Assembly (NCBI GenBank): GCA_027334565.1
Contig: DAHWUP010000001.1
Span: 124,001 to 188,000 of the forward strand
DNA: 64,000 nt
Direction of reading: 5' to 3'
DNA from: Candidatus Levyibacteriota bacterium
GTDB taxonomy: Bacteria; Patescibacteria; Microgenomatia; Levybacterales; UBA12049
The notes under the pieces are model-generated. The model was not told where the DNA came from, made no database searches, and saw only the letters and a list, made by a program, of their open reading frames with translations. The translations under genes were made by a program, and so were the position numbers. This document shows positions 47,119-55,635 of this stretch, one piece after another. Every line of letters begins with the position of its first letter. Position 1 is the stretch's first letter.

Positions 47119-47457
47119 ATGATACTTATCAAAAGAGTTTATGACTCTCCTTCCGGAAAAGACGGCTTAAGAATTTTGGTGGACCGGCTTTGGCCAAGAG
47201 GATTATCGAAAGAAAAAGCTAAAGCGGATTTGTGGTTAAAAGAAGTAGCACCGTCAGACAGCTTAAGGGAATGGTTTGACCATAAAGATTATAAATGGGA
47301 AGAATTTAAAAAGCGATATTTTGAGGAACTTAAAAACAAAAAGGATGTTATCCAACAAATAAAAGACCGGAAAGGAACGATTACTCTTTTATTCGGAGCG
47401 AAAAATCTCCAATATAATAATGCCGTAGCTCTAAAAGAATATCTAAAAAAAGATTGA
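47119..47457 (+). CDS. DUF488 family protein
   Basis: A 112-residue soluble protein with the DUF488 signature VDRLWPRGLSKEKA followed by WLKEVAPSDSLREWFDH and a C-terminal TLLFGAKN. Members are widespread, small and of unknown biochemistry. It is the last gene of the plus-strand isoprenoid cluster (16 nt gap) and converges on rpsI with only 8 nt between stops. Confidence 0.88.
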   Translation: MILIKRVYDSPSGKDGLRILVDRLWPRGLSKEKAKADLWLKEVAPSDSLREWFDHKDYKWEEFKKRYFEELKNKKDVIQQIKDRKGTITLLFGAKNLQYNNAVALKEYLKKD

Positions 47458-47465
47458 AAATTTAA

Positions 47466-47903
47466 CTACCTCTTCGGGCTTTGTTTCTTTCGTCTTGCCT
47501 TACCGCCCATTCCGACCTTTCTTCGTTGTCTGACCCTCGGATCTCTTGTCAAAAAACCTTTTTTTCTTAAAATTTGTTTGTTCTTTTCATCGATTTGAGA
47601 CAGGGCCTTGGATACACCGTGTATGAATGCTCCCAATTGACTTTGATTACCGCCACCTTCGACCCTGGCGGTAATGGTGTATTTACCTAAATTATTCGTT
47701 ATTTTTAACGGTTCTTCAAAATAAGCCTTGGCCACCAAGCCGCTAAAATATTTGTCAACCGGCAGGTCATTGATAAAAATGTCTCCTTTTTTAACGGTCA
47801 ATGTCCCTGCGGTCAGTGTTTCTTTTAAATCTTTATAAAGTCTGACCCTTGCGACGGCTTCTTTTCTCTTTCCTTTGGTGAAAATATAATTTTTATCTGC
47901 CAT
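47466..47903 (-). CDS. rpsI: 30S ribosomal protein S9 (uS9)
   Basis: A 145-residue S9 with the usual GKRKEAVARVRLYK start and the invariant basic C-terminus GKARRKKQSPKR, whose tail reaches toward the P-site tRNA. The final residue is Arg, as required. Last gene of the infA-rpsI unit; the gap after L13 is only 2 nt. The N-terminus is a little longer than in E. coli S9 (130). Confidence 0.97.
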   Translation of the reverse strand: MADKNYIFTKGKRKEAVARVRLYKDLKETLTAGTLTVKKGDIFINDLPVDKYFSGLVAKAYFEEPLKITNNLGKYTITARVEGGGNQSQLGAFIHGVSKALSQIDEKNKQILRKKGFLTRDPRVRQRRKVGMGGKARRKKQSPKR

Positions 47904-47905
47904 AA

Positions 47906-48364
47906 TTATTTCTTTTTCCCCTCGTCGGATTTACCGTTTAAAGATTCCTTTTTGAATTTATCCTTATAATTATGTTCCTCGTTCGCGAAAACGTAAAGCC
48001 TTTTAAGCATCGATGCCCTCAGTCTATTTTGGGGAAGCATTCCCGAAACCGCATGTCTTACTATTTCAACCGGCTTCTTGGCCCTCAATTCCTGTAACGT
48101 TTGCTGTTTAAAACCTCCGGGATAACCCGAATGCCTGTAATACTTTTTTTGTGTTTCCTTCTTGCCGCTCACTTTGATATCTTTAGCATTTATTACCACC
48201 ACGTAGTCTCCCATATCCAAATTCCTGACGAAATTGGCTTTACTTTTTCCCATCAAAAATTGTGCGATATCCGATGCGCTTCTGCCTAATATTTTATTTT
48301 TGACATCAACCAAATGCCAATCTCTTTTTATTTCGCTTAATTTGGTCGAGTTTGTGTTTGCCAT
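47906..48364 (-). CDS. rplM: 50S ribosomal protein L13 (uL13)
   Basis: A 152-residue L13: RDWHLVDVKNKILGR near the start, GDYVVVINAKDIKVSGKK, the YRHSGYPGG motif and the AVSGMLPQNRL core are all typical. A charged tail extends about ten residues beyond E. coli L13. It lies between L17 and S9 with 2 nt gaps, so the usual L13-S9 pair is joined to the rpoA-L17 unit. Confidence 0.97.
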   Translation of the reverse strand: MANTNSTKLSEIKRDWHLVDVKNKILGRSASDIAQFLMGKSKANFVRNLDMGDYVVVINAKDIKVSGKKETQKKYYRHSGYPGGFKQQTLQELRAKKPVEIVRHAVSGMLPQNRLRASMLKRLYVFANEEHNYKDKFKKESLNGKSDEGKKK

Positions 48365-48366
48365 AT

Positions 48367-48843
48367 CTATTTTTTAGCTTTCTTAACTACCCTTTTTGCG
48401 GGTTTTTTCGTTTCCTTTGTTTGTTTTTGAGTTGTCCTGGCGGCAGATTTTCTGTCGTTTCTTTTTATTCCTTCCACGGGAACTATTTCCATCTTATCCA
48501 CCCACTCGATCAATACCAATGGTGAATTATCACCGAATCTTTCACCCAAACGTACTATCCGGGTATAACCTCCCTGTCTTTGGGCAAACCTTGGACCAAT
48601 TTCTTTGGTCATTTTTTCAAAAGCCTCTTTTGATAAGCTTTTTTGTAAAACTGCGTCTGCTCCTTTTTCCAAATGTTTAGCTTTGGTCACCAGTTTTTCG
48701 ATTTCAGGTTTGATTGCTTTTGCTTTAGCCTCGGTGGTCTTGATGCTTTCCTGTAGAACCAGAGACGACATCAACGCCTTAAAAAGCGCCGTTCTTTCGT
48801 TCATGTCCCTCCCCAGTTTTCTTCCGTATACATTTTTTTTCAT
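48367..48843 (-). CDS. rplQ: 50S ribosomal protein L17 (bL17)
   Basis: A 158-residue L17 with GRKLGRDMNERTALFKALMSSL at the N-terminus (partly quoted) and the conserved GGYTRIVRLGERFGDNSPLVLIE core. A lysine-rich C-terminal extension of about 35 residues is added. A ~95 bp gap containing a large hairpin (48872-48926) separates it from rpoA, so L17 and the genes after it may be made at a different level. Confidence 0.96.
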   Translation of the reverse strand: MKKNVYGRKLGRDMNERTALFKALMSSLVLQESIKTTEAKAKAIKPEIEKLVTKAKHLEKGADAVLQKSLSKEAFEKMTKEIGPRFAQRQGGYTRIVRLGERFGDNSPLVLIEWVDKMEIVPVEGIKRNDRKSAARTTQKQTKETKKPAKRVVKKAKK

Positions 48844-48865
48844 ATATTCCCTACTTGCTCCAATA

Positions 48866-48926
48866 CTAAAAAATCTTAAATCTCAAAACTATCTTGGTTT
48901 AACTTATTAATTTGAGATCTAAGATT
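48866..48926 (-). terminator. Large inverted repeat between rpoA and rplQ
   Basis: Arms at 48872-48887 and 48911-48926 match 15 of 16 bp, with a 23 nt loop, and are followed on the minus strand by six U residues. This is a terminator-like hairpin inside an otherwise continuous operon. Confidence 0.55.
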
Positions 48927-48938
48927 TTGAGATTATAT

Positions 48939-49862
48939 CTAACTTTGAAGACTAATTCCTTTTTCTTTCAATTTTTCTTCGATGATTTCAATTGATTTCC
49001 CGCCCATATTACGCATGGATATTAAATCTTTTCTCGGGACTTCCAGAAGTTGTCCGATGGTCTCGATTCCGCCGTTTCTTAAGGTGTTATATATTCTGGT
49101 CGGAAGGTCCAGCTCATCAACGGTCATTCTGAGTGTTGCCTCAGCTATTCCGGTTAAAACAGGATTCGCATCCTCAACGTCGACTTCTTTAGGCTGATAT
49201 ATTTGACGGAAATAGGCAGATAGTATCTTTGCCGCTTCGTCCAACGCCTCTCTGGGCTTGACCACACCGTTGGTCCAAATCTTTAGCGTAAGTTTATCGA
49301 GGTTTGTCTGTCTTCCTACCCTGGTTAGCGATACTTCAGGAATAACCCTTCTAATCGGTGTAAAGACCGCATCTGTCGCCAGCACACCTAAGGTTGAAAT
49401 TTTTCTTTCGTCCGCCAACGAATACCCCATTCCTCTTTCAACCGTTAACTCCATATCCAACTTTGCTTTTTTATCACTTAAAAATCCCAAATAATGGTCT
49501 TTATTTACTACTTCTACGTCTTCGGGAAGCTCAAGGTCGGCCGCCGTAATTTCTTTGGGGCCTCTTACGGATAATTTGATCGTGCTTTCGGATTTGGAAT
49601 CCAACAGTCTTAAATTTAACCCTTTAATGTTTAACAGTAGATCGACGACATTTTCCTTTAAGCCCGGGATCGTTGTGAACTTGTGTTTTGCACCCGATAT
49701 TTTTACCGAGGTGACAGCTGCCCCCGGGATAGATACCAATAATACTCTTCTTAAAGCGCTTCCCAAGGTATGACCGAATCCCGACTCCAATGGTTCGATG
49801 ACGAATTCACCGTAATCCTCGGTGACTTTTTCCTCTTTAATTTTAAACGTAGGCTCAACCAT
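48939..49862 (-). CDS. rpoA: RNA polymerase alpha subunit
   Basis: A 307-residue alpha subunit. The N-terminal assembly domain (about 1-225) has PLESGFGHTLGSALRRVLL and the C-terminal domain (about 240-307) has the helix-hairpin-helix NLRNGGIETIGQLLE-like segment (here LRNGGIETIGQLLEV), followed by SMRNMGGKSIEEI-type residues. Both domains are complete. A TAGAAT lies 8 nt before the ATG, so an internal promoter is possible within the operon. Confidence 0.97.
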   Translation of the reverse strand: MVEPTFKIKEEKVTEDYGEFVIEPLESGFGHTLGSALRRVLLVSIPGAAVTSVKISGAKHKFTTIPGLKENVVDLLLNIKGLNLRLLDSKSESTIKLSVRGPKEITAADLELPEDVEVVNKDHYLGFLSDKKAKLDMELTVERGMGYSLADERKISTLGVLATDAVFTPIRRVIPEVSLTRVGRQTNLDKLTLKIWTNGVVKPREALDEAAKILSAYFRQIYQPKEVDVEDANPVLTGIAEATLRMTVDELDLPTRIYNTLRNGGIETIGQLLEVPRKDLISMRNMGGKSIEIIEEKLKEKGISLQS

Positions 49863-49879
49863 AGCTTAATATTCTACCA

Positions 49880-50482
49880 TTATCTTGAATAATATTCAAT
49901 AATTAGCTGCAGATCGAACGGAACCTGCATATCGCTTAATTTAGGCAGCCTGACAAGCTTTCCCGAAAAAGCTTTTCTCTGCAAAAAAGGCAAAACTTCG
50001 GTCTCTTCTTTAGCCAATTCCAGGACCTGAGGATTGTTCTGTAGTTTTGGCGAAAGACTTATTACGTCATCAACTTTCACCTGATAAGAAGGGATCGAAA
50101 GTTTTTTACCATTTACCAAAACATGGCCGTGGGAAACCAATTGCCTGGCCATAAATCTGGTTTTGGCAAAGCCAAGTCTGTAAACAACGTTATCCAATCT
50201 CGTCTCAAGCATCGAAATTACCAATTCTTTGGTGTCGCCTTTTCTCTTTTGAACCGTTTGAACGGTTCTTTTGAATTGTTTTTCCAAAACGCCGTAGGTG
50301 GTTTTCGCTTTCTGTTTTTCGCGGAGCTGTAAACCGAATTCGGAAAGTCTTCTTTTTCCTTTTTTGCCGTGATCACCGGGAGGGATATTTAATCTTCGCA
50401 ACAAACTTTGCGAAGATTTATCCAATAGATTTACCCCCTCTTTTCTAACCAGTCTGTGTTTTGGTCCGGTATACCTGGCCAT
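49880..50482 (-). CDS. rpsD: 30S ribosomal protein S4 (uS4)
   Basis: A 200-residue S4 with the N-terminal MARYTGPKHRLVRKEG, GDHGKKGKRRLSEFGLQLREKQ (in part) and the S4 RNA-binding domain (LDNVVYRLGFAKTRFMARQLVSHGHVLVNG, in part). The N-terminal domain has no zinc cysteines (C-minus form). Its start overlaps the S11 stop by one base. Confidence 0.97.
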   Translation of the reverse strand: MARYTGPKHRLVRKEGVNLLDKSSQSLLRRLNIPPGDHGKKGKRRLSEFGLQLREKQKAKTTYGVLEKQFKRTVQTVQKRKGDTKELVISMLETRLDNVVYRLGFAKTRFMARQLVSHGHVLVNGKKLSIPSYQVKVDDVISLSPKLQNNPQVLELAKEETEVLPFLQRKAFSGKLVRLPKLSDMQVPFDLQLIIEYYSR

Positions 50483-50883
50483 TAAATTCTCCTCCTTTTC
50501 TCAGCTCTTGGACCGTTATGAGGGATCGGGGTTAAATCGGCGATCAATGAGATTGAAAGACCGGCAGATTTGATTGCCCTTAACGCGGCATCCCGTCCGG
50601 CACCGGGTCCTTTGATATAAACGTCAACAACCTTGATTCCTTTTTCCAGCACTTTGCTTGCGGCTTTTTCAACCGCGGTGGTTGCCGCAAAGGGAGTCGA
50701 TTTTCTGGTGCCCTTAAATCCGGCGGCTCCTGCGCTGCTCCAGGCAACGGTATCACCCGCTTCGTTGGTAAAAGTTACCAACGTGTTATTGAAAGTCGCT
50801 AAAACATATACTCGTCCTTTTTCGGTCAATTTAAGGTTGGATTTTTTAACTTTTGTTTTGGTCGTTTCTTCTTTATTTGCCAT
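50482..50883 (-). CDS. rpsK: 30S ribosomal protein S11 (uS11)
   Basis: A 133-residue S11. The core ATFNNTLVTFTNEAGDTVAWSSAG and the C-terminal LTPIPHNGPRAEKRRRI (in part) are unmistakable. A short Lys/Thr-rich N-terminal tail precedes the fold. It follows S13 with a 12 nt gap. Confidence 0.97.
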   Translation of the reverse strand: MANKEETTKTKVKKSNLKLTEKGRVYVLATFNNTLVTFTNEAGDTVAWSSAGAAGFKGTRKSTPFAATTAVEKAASKVLEKGIKVVDVYIKGPGAGRDAALRAIKSAGLSISLIADLTPIPHNGPRAEKRRRI

Positions 50884-50895
50884 AATTTATCAAAC

Positions 50896-51291
50896 TTACT
50901 CGGATACAAGCCCCATTTTGGCTGCTACCTCTTTTTTGATCGCTCCGATAGTAACTCTTTTACCGCGTTTGGTTCTTGCATTCGATTTGGTCCTCTGGCC
51001 TCTCACGGGAAGGTTTCTGCTATGCCTTAGTCCCCTGTAGCTTCCGATCTCCTTTAACCGCTTGATGTTATCCTGAATTTCCACTCTTAAATCACCTTCA
51101 AGCTTATATGTTTCCAGTACTTTTTGAATATTTTTTTGTTCCTCCTCGGTCAATGCTTTGATTCTTTTTGAAGGTTCAACCCCTGCTTTCATCAGCACTT
51201 CGCCGACGTTTCCACGTCCGATACCAAAAAGGTAGGTTAAACCTATATCCACTCTTTTTTCGTCCGGTAAATTTATTCCCGAAATTCTCAT
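50896..51291 (-). CDS. rpsM: 30S ribosomal protein S13 (uS13)
   Basis: A 131-residue S13: MRISGINLPDEKRVDIGLTY at the start, a helix-turn-helix region, and the tail SYRGLRHSRNLPVRGQRTK that contacts tRNA and bridges subunits. Slightly longer than E. coli S13 (118). Located directly after L36. Confidence 0.97.
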   Translation of the reverse strand: MRISGINLPDEKRVDIGLTYLFGIGRGNVGEVLMKAGVEPSKRIKALTEEEQKNIQKVLETYKLEGDLRVEIQDNIKRLKEIGSYRGLRHSRNLPVRGQRTKSNARTKRGKRVTIGAIKKEVAAKMGLVSE

Positions 51292-51300
51292 ATATTTAAA

Positions 51301-51414
51301 TTATCCTTGCCGTTGGTTATGTCTCGGATTATCACAGACAACCCTTAAAACCCCTCTTCTTTTTATAATTTTACATTTTACACATCTTTGTTTAACGCTT
51401 GCTTGAACTTTCAT
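51301..51414 (-). CDS. rpmJ: 50S ribosomal protein L36 (bL36)
   Basis: A 37-residue protein, typical L36 length, reading MKVQASVKQRCVKCK and ending NPRHNQRQG. The zinc ligands C-x2-C ... C-x4-H are present (cysteines 11, 14, 27 and a following His). The frame lies between infA and rpsM, its usual place. It is too short for simple ORF listing, which is why it is easily missed. Confidence 0.96.
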   Translation of the reverse strand: MKVQASVKQRCVKCKIIKRRGVLRVVCDNPRHNQRQG

Positions 51415-51431
51415 AATTAAAACCCCTTCGG

Positions 51432-51650
51432 TTATTTGCCTCTATAAACTATTCTTCCCTTTTCTTTATCATACGGTGTCATTTCCACCTTAACTTTGTC
51501 TCCCGGAAGAATTTTAATAAAATTCATCCGCATTTTACCGGATAAATGACAAAGAATTATCTGACCGTTTTCAAGTTCAACCCGAAACAACGTGTTTGGA
51601 AGTGATTCTTTAACCACTCCGTCCAATTCTATTGAGCCTTGATGAGCCAT
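51432..51650 (-). CDS. infA: Translation initiation factor IF-1
   Basis: A 72-residue OB-fold factor, exactly the usual length when the ATG at 51650 is used (MAHQGSIELDGVV). An in-frame ATG at 51668 would add six residues. The core ESLPNTLFRVELENG, LCHLSGKMRMNFIKILPGD and TPYDKEKGRIVYR match the family (in part). First gene of a unit with a good promoter and a hairpin at the 5' end of the leader. Confidence 0.96.
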   Translation of the reverse strand: MAHQGSIELDGVVKESLPNTLFRVELENGQIILCHLSGKMRMNFIKILPGDKVKVEMTPYDKEKGRIVYRGK

Positions 51651-51701
51651 ATATTCTGTTCCGGCCATCGATGAACGGCCGAAACCATAAAAATATAAAT
51701 C

Positions 51702-51727
51702 CTAAACCACTCTTTAAGTGCGTTTAG
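51702..51727 (-). promoter_or_regulatory. Hairpin at the 5' end of the infA leader
   Basis: CTAAAC-G-CACT pairs with AGTG-GTTTAG (one bulged G), starting about 7 nt after the predicted transcription start. Possibly a stability element or protein-binding site for ribosomal autoregulation. Confidence 0.4.
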
Positions 51728-51740
51728 AATTTACCCGATT

Positions 51741-51769
51741 ATTATATCAAAGCCGGCCAAAAAGAGCAA
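51741..51769 (-). promoter_or_regulatory. Promoter of the infA-rpsI unit
   Basis: TTGCTC (51769-51764), exactly 17 nt, TATAAT (51746-51741) on the minus strand, about 90 nt before infA. Confidence 0.65.
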
Positions 51770-51829
51770 ACTAAATAATAAAATTTGTTAAGGCAATTAA
51801 AAAACCTTTAACCCCAAATCAATAATTTC

Positions 51830-52582
51830 TTAGGGTGTAAGTAACTTCGGTCCCTTGTTCGTAATCGCAATTGTCCGTTCAAAAAGTCCGGAAAGCGAAC
51901 CGTCTCTGGTCCTCAGCGTCCAACCGTCGTTATCCAGGGTAAGATCCGGATCGCCCATATTATAAATCACCTCAATGGCGATCACCATCCCTTCCTTAAG
52001 TTCGGGAGATTTTCCTCTTCGACCGAAGATATACCCCGGTACCTCGGGCTCCTCATGCAATTCTTTCCCCACCCCGTGTCCAACCAGGCTTCGAACAACC
52101 GAATATCCTCCTTCAACTTCCACGATATGTTGAATTATCCCGGAAATATCAAAGACGCGGTTACCGACAACAGCCTGTTTGATACTTTCTTCCAATGCTT
52201 TTTTACCAGTTGCAATAAATTTCTTAACCTCGTCGGATACCGGTTCAACGACCGTTGTCTCCGACATGTCCGAATGAAAACCGTTATAGTATGCTCCGCA
52301 GTCGATTCCGACTTTATCGCCGGCTTTGAACCGATAAGCGGAAGGAATTCCGTGCACACAAACGTCGTTGGTGGAAATACATATCGTATGTTTATATCCT
52401 TCGACCTTTTTAAATCCCGGTTCTCCGCCTTTTTCGATGATCAATTTTTCCGCCAAAGCGTCCAGTTCAAGTTCGGAAACCCCCGGCCCAACGGCTTTAA
52501 TAAGTTCCCACATTGTCTCGCTCAGGATTTTCCCCGCATGTTCCATAATTTTTAACTCTTGTGATGTTTTTAGCTTAATCAT
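51830..52582 (-). CDS. map: Methionine aminopeptidase, type I
   Basis: A 250-residue metalloprotease that removes the initiator Met. The five metal ligands appear in order: Asp in GIDCGAYY, Asp in HSDMSETT, His in SLVGHGVGKELHEEP, Glu in AIEVIYN and Glu in LFERTIAIT. No N-terminal extension. Its start overlaps cmk by 4 nt; it is the last gene of the L3-map unit and the usual adk-map pair here has cmk inserted. Confidence 0.97.
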   Translation of the reverse strand: MIKLKTSQELKIMEHAGKILSETMWELIKAVGPGVSELELDALAEKLIIEKGGEPGFKKVEGYKHTICISTNDVCVHGIPSAYRFKAGDKVGIDCGAYYNGFHSDMSETTVVEPVSDEVKKFIATGKKALEESIKQAVVGNRVFDISGIIQHIVEVEGGYSVVRSLVGHGVGKELHEEPEVPGYIFGRRGKSPELKEGMVIAIEVIYNMGDPDLTLDNDGWTLRTRDGSLSGLFERTIAITNKGPKLLTP

Positions 52583-53271
52583 CTGACCAACTCCCTTTCT
52601 TTTAATTTTTTAATGACAGCAGCAACCGTTTCATCTACCGTTTGACTTGAATTATCCAAAGTCCAATAACCATATTTATCAGGCTTCAGGGGTAACGGGT
52701 CCACTTTCCGATGCGAATCTCTATAGTCCCTTTCTTTGACCTCATGCAAAACTTCCGATAAAGTTTTGATGATCCCTTTTTGCTTATATCTTTCGAGACC
52801 TCTCTTCACTCTGACTTGGACGTTAGCAGTCAAAAATATTTTTAATTCGGCGTTTGGCAAGACCCTGGTACCTATATCTCTTCCTTCCATGATCACAATT
52901 TTTCCTTTCCCGATGCTATTCTTAGCTAATAATTGTTGTTTTTTGACCAGCTCATTTCTAACTTCAGGGTAAACGCCAACAATGGAGCTCCCATTGGATA
53001 CATCCTCTTTTCTTATCCGTTGTGTTACATTCCTTCCGTTCAAAAAAACTTTTCGGTTATCAATGACTATATTCGCTTTATGCAAAATATTAACAACATT
53101 TTTTTCGATATTGACATCAAGCTTATTTTGAATGCAGAGTAGAGCAATGCAACGGTAGGTTACACCGGTGTCGATAGCGCTTCCTTTGAGTTTCTTTGCT
53201 AAGGCGGTAGCGATAGTGCCTTTTCCGGCAGCCACCGGTCCGTCAATTGCAATCGAATAACCTTTATTCAT
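52579..53271 (-). CDS. cmk: Cytidylate kinase
   Basis: A 230-residue CMP/dCMP kinase. The P-loop IDGPVAAGKGTIA is at the N-terminus and the CMP-binding region has IDTGVTYRCIA and GRDIGTRVLPNAELKIFLTA (in part). The Y-R-D-S-x-R motif is RDYRDSHRKVDPL. It is placed between adk and map, making a nucleotide-kinase pair within the ribosomal operon. Gene overlap of 4 nt with map suggests coupled translation. Confidence 0.93.
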   Translation of the reverse strand: MNKGYSIAIDGPVAAGKGTIATALAKKLKGSAIDTGVTYRCIALLCIQNKLDVNIEKNVVNILHKANIVIDNRKVFLNGRNVTQRIRKEDVSNGSSIVGVYPEVRNELVKKQQLLAKNSIGKGKIVIMEGRDIGTRVLPNAELKIFLTANVQVRVKRGLERYKQKGIIKTLSEVLHEVKERDYRDSHRKVDPLPLKPDKYGYWTLDNSSQTVDETVAAVIKKLKERELVR

Positions 53272-53288
53272 AATGTTCGAAAACGGGG

Positions 53289-53822
53289 TTAATTTAGTCT
53301 TTCCAGAATTTCTTTGGTAATTTTTTCTATCGTCTGTTCCCCGTTAACATACATAAGTTTTCCTCTTTCCTTATAATATTCCAAAACGGGTTTGGTATGT
53401 TCGTGAAAAACATCAATTCTCTTTCTGATTGCCTGAAGTGTTTCGTCTTCGCGCTCTTGCTCCCTATCCGAGAGTCTCCATAACGCTTCTTTGTCCGACA
53501 CGTCAAGAAAAATTGCCCGGTCCACCCCGTCTTTAAATTCTTCCGCCTGTCGCAAAGTCCTGGGAAAACCGTCCAGGATATAACCGTTTTGATATTGCGG
53601 TTTTGCCAAATATTCTTCGACTATTTCCAAGGTCCTATGGTCAGGAATCAAAAAACCGGCGTTAATGGTTTCTTTGATATATCTACCGTTCTGGGTTTTT
53701 TCCTTTGCAAGTTCACGGAAAATATGTCCGGTAGAAAGATAAGGAATATTTAATTTTTTGGACAACAAATTTCCTTGCGTCGATTTGCCGGAACCTTGAA
53801 TACCGATTAAGACTAATTTCAT
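53289..53822 (-). CDS. adk: Adenylate kinase (short form)
   Basis: A 177-residue kinase that balances ATP, ADP and AMP. The P-loop is GIQGSGKST, and AMP-site residues are in STGHIFREL and GYILDGFPRTLRQAEEF. Where long bacterial Adk carries the ~30-residue LID with a zinc or Tyr/Asp cluster, this protein has only RLSDREQEREDE, so it is a short-LID form. It follows secY, the classical position. Confidence 0.94.
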   Translation of the reverse strand: MKLVLIGIQGSGKSTQGNLLSKKLNIPYLSTGHIFRELAKEKTQNGRYIKETINAGFLIPDHRTLEIVEEYLAKPQYQNGYILDGFPRTLRQAEEFKDGVDRAIFLDVSDKEALWRLSDREQEREDETLQAIRKRIDVFHEHTKPVLEYYKERGKLMYVNGEQTIEKITKEILERLN

Positions 53823-53879
53823 AATTAATAATTACCTCGTATGGTTTCCAAGCTAACGCCTTAGGAAGATCCTGTCAGA

Positions 53880-55169
53880 TCATCTTCTTTGAAAACCTTC
53901 ATAATTTCTCATTACCAGTTGCGCTTCGATCGCTTTGATTGTTTCAAGCACCACCGATACCACGATCAAAATTCCGGTACCGCCCAAGATCAAATTCTGA
54001 ACGTTGGTAAAAAATCTTGCAATAGTGGGGAAAATGGCAATAAGCCCCAAAAACAATGCGCCGGCCAAAGTGATACGCGTTAAAATATAATTCAAATAGC
54101 CTGCGGTAGGCGCGCCCGGCCTGATTCCGGGAATAAAACCACCGTATTTCTGGATCTCTTCGGCGATCTTTTTTGGATTAAATACAACCGCGGTGTAAAA
54201 GTAGGTAAATCCTACAACCAAAACAAAATATACCACGTTATACAGAATGCCGGTCGGCGTAAACCAGGTACTGATACTTACGCCTATTCCGTGCAGTAAC
54301 GGATTCTTGGCAACGACCAGGTAATTGGCGATCAGCGAAGGCAGCAAAACCAACGAAACCGCGAAAATGATCGGTATCACTCCCGCCTGGTTCAATCGAA
54401 GCGGCAAGTGCGTGGACTGTCCTCCGTACATCTTATTACCACGAACTTGTTTCGCGTAATAAACCGTTATTTGTCTGGTCGCCTCGTTGATTATCACGAT
54501 CGAAGCAATTACCGCTATTCCCATCACCACGAATACGCCAAGATTGAAAAAATCCTGGGCGTTAACCGTAGTTACGGTTTGCGAAAACGCTACCGGCAGC
54601 CTGGCAACGATCCCGGCGAAAATAAGCAGCGAGATCCCGTTACCAATACCCCTGTCTGTGATCAACTCTCCCAACCAAACCAACAACATCGTACCGGCCG
54701 TCATGGTCACCACCAAAGAAATCAGGTTTAAGATACTCAAATTCGAAATAATGCCCTGATTTCTTAAAAGCGCATACATCCCTATGGCCTGAAGTGCCGC
54801 CAATGGAACGGTGATGATTCTGGTATATTGATTGATTTTCTGCATTCCCGCTTCGCCTTCTTTTTGCATTTCTTCAAGTTTTGGATAAACCATGGTTAAA
54901 AGCTGAAGGATAATCGACGCGTTAATATAGGGGTTAAGACCCAAAGCCATGACGGAAAAGTTAGCCAGAGTTCCTCCCGAAAAAACATCAAGCAGGGCAA
55001 GGAACTGATTTTGCGAAAAAAGTGCCTGGAGTTGGGCCAAGTTTACCCCCGGAACGGGGATATGAGCAAAAACTCTTGCAACCAGAAAAATCAATGCAGT
55101 GAACAAGATCTTTTTTCTGACATCAGGTGATTTTATGCTGTTTCTAAAAATAGCAAAAATTTTATCCAT
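53880..55169 (-). CDS. secY: Protein translocase channel subunit SecY
   Basis: A 429-residue membrane protein with ten transmembrane helices forming the translocation pore. It has the plug and TM2 signature FSGGTLANFSVMALGLNPYINASII (in part), ITDRGIGNGISLLIFAGI and the C-terminal loop GGFIPGIRPGAPT with the conserved SecA-contacting Arg. Located between L15 and adk as in most bacteria. SecE and SecG genes are not in this window. Confidence 0.97.
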   Translation of the reverse strand: MDKIFAIFRNSIKSPDVRKKILFTALIFLVARVFAHIPVPGVNLAQLQALFSQNQFLALLDVFSGGTLANFSVMALGLNPYINASIILQLLTMVYPKLEEMQKEGEAGMQKINQYTRIITVPLAALQAIGMYALLRNQGIISNLSILNLISLVVTMTAGTMLLVWLGELITDRGIGNGISLLIFAGIVARLPVAFSQTVTTVNAQDFFNLGVFVVMGIAVIASIVIINEATRQITVYYAKQVRGNKMYGGQSTHLPLRLNQAGVIPIIFAVSLVLLPSLIANYLVVAKNPLLHGIGVSISTWFTPTGILYNVVYFVLVVGFTYFYTAVVFNPKKIAEEIQKYGGFIPGIRPGAPTAGYLNYILTRITLAGALFLGLIAIFPTIARFFTNVQNLILGGTGILIVVSVVLETIKAIEAQLVMRNYEGFQRR

Positions 55170-55191
55170 TAAGTTAAAATTTAAATTTACC

Positions 55192-55635
55192 CTATTCCGA
55201 TTCCAAGCGGCCGCCTGCTTTCTTTATTTTTTCCGCTGCACCTTTGGAGGTAGGCAATTTAACCGTTAACGGTATTTTTATCGCTCCGTCCCCTAAGATT
55301 TTTACTCCGTATACTTTTGCCTCCTCGGGATCAACTATATTGTGGCTCACTAACGTTTTTAAATCAACTGTCGTGTCTTTTTTGAGCAGGTTCAAAACCT
55401 TTACGTTAATGATTACCGGTTTATTTTTGAATACCTTGTTTTTACCCTTTCCTCTTCTGAACGGCAACCTTTTTGTGAGCGGTAACGCCCCACCCTCAAA
55501 AGATAATGGCCTTGAACTTCTGGCGTTTTGGCCTTTTGTGCCTCGTCCGCCGGTTTTGACCCGACCGCTTCCATGCCCCTGGCCTAACCTTCGTTTTCCC
55601 TTCACGGTAGTTTTGGTCAAATTATTTAGTCGCAT
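55192..55635 (-). CDS. rplO: 50S ribosomal protein L15 (uL15)
   Basis: A 147-residue L15: GKRRLGQGHGSGRVKTGGRGTKG-type Gly/Arg-rich N-terminus (in part) and FEGGALPLTKRLPFRRG. Its start overlaps the S5 stop by 14 nt, leaving no space for the L30 gene that separates S5 and L15 in most bacteria. Confidence 0.97.
   Translation of the reverse strand: MRLNNLTKTTVKGKRRLGQGHGSGRVKTGGRGTKGQNARSSRPLSFEGGALPLTKRLPFRRGKGKNKVFKNKPVIINVKVLNLLKKDTTVDLKTLVSHNIVDPEEAKVYGVKILGDGAIKIPLTVKLPTSKGAAEKIKKAGGRLESE

Noticed and set aside
52055..52555. A 166-codon plus-strand frame
   Set aside because: Entirely antisense to map, with shadow-like Phe-rich composition.
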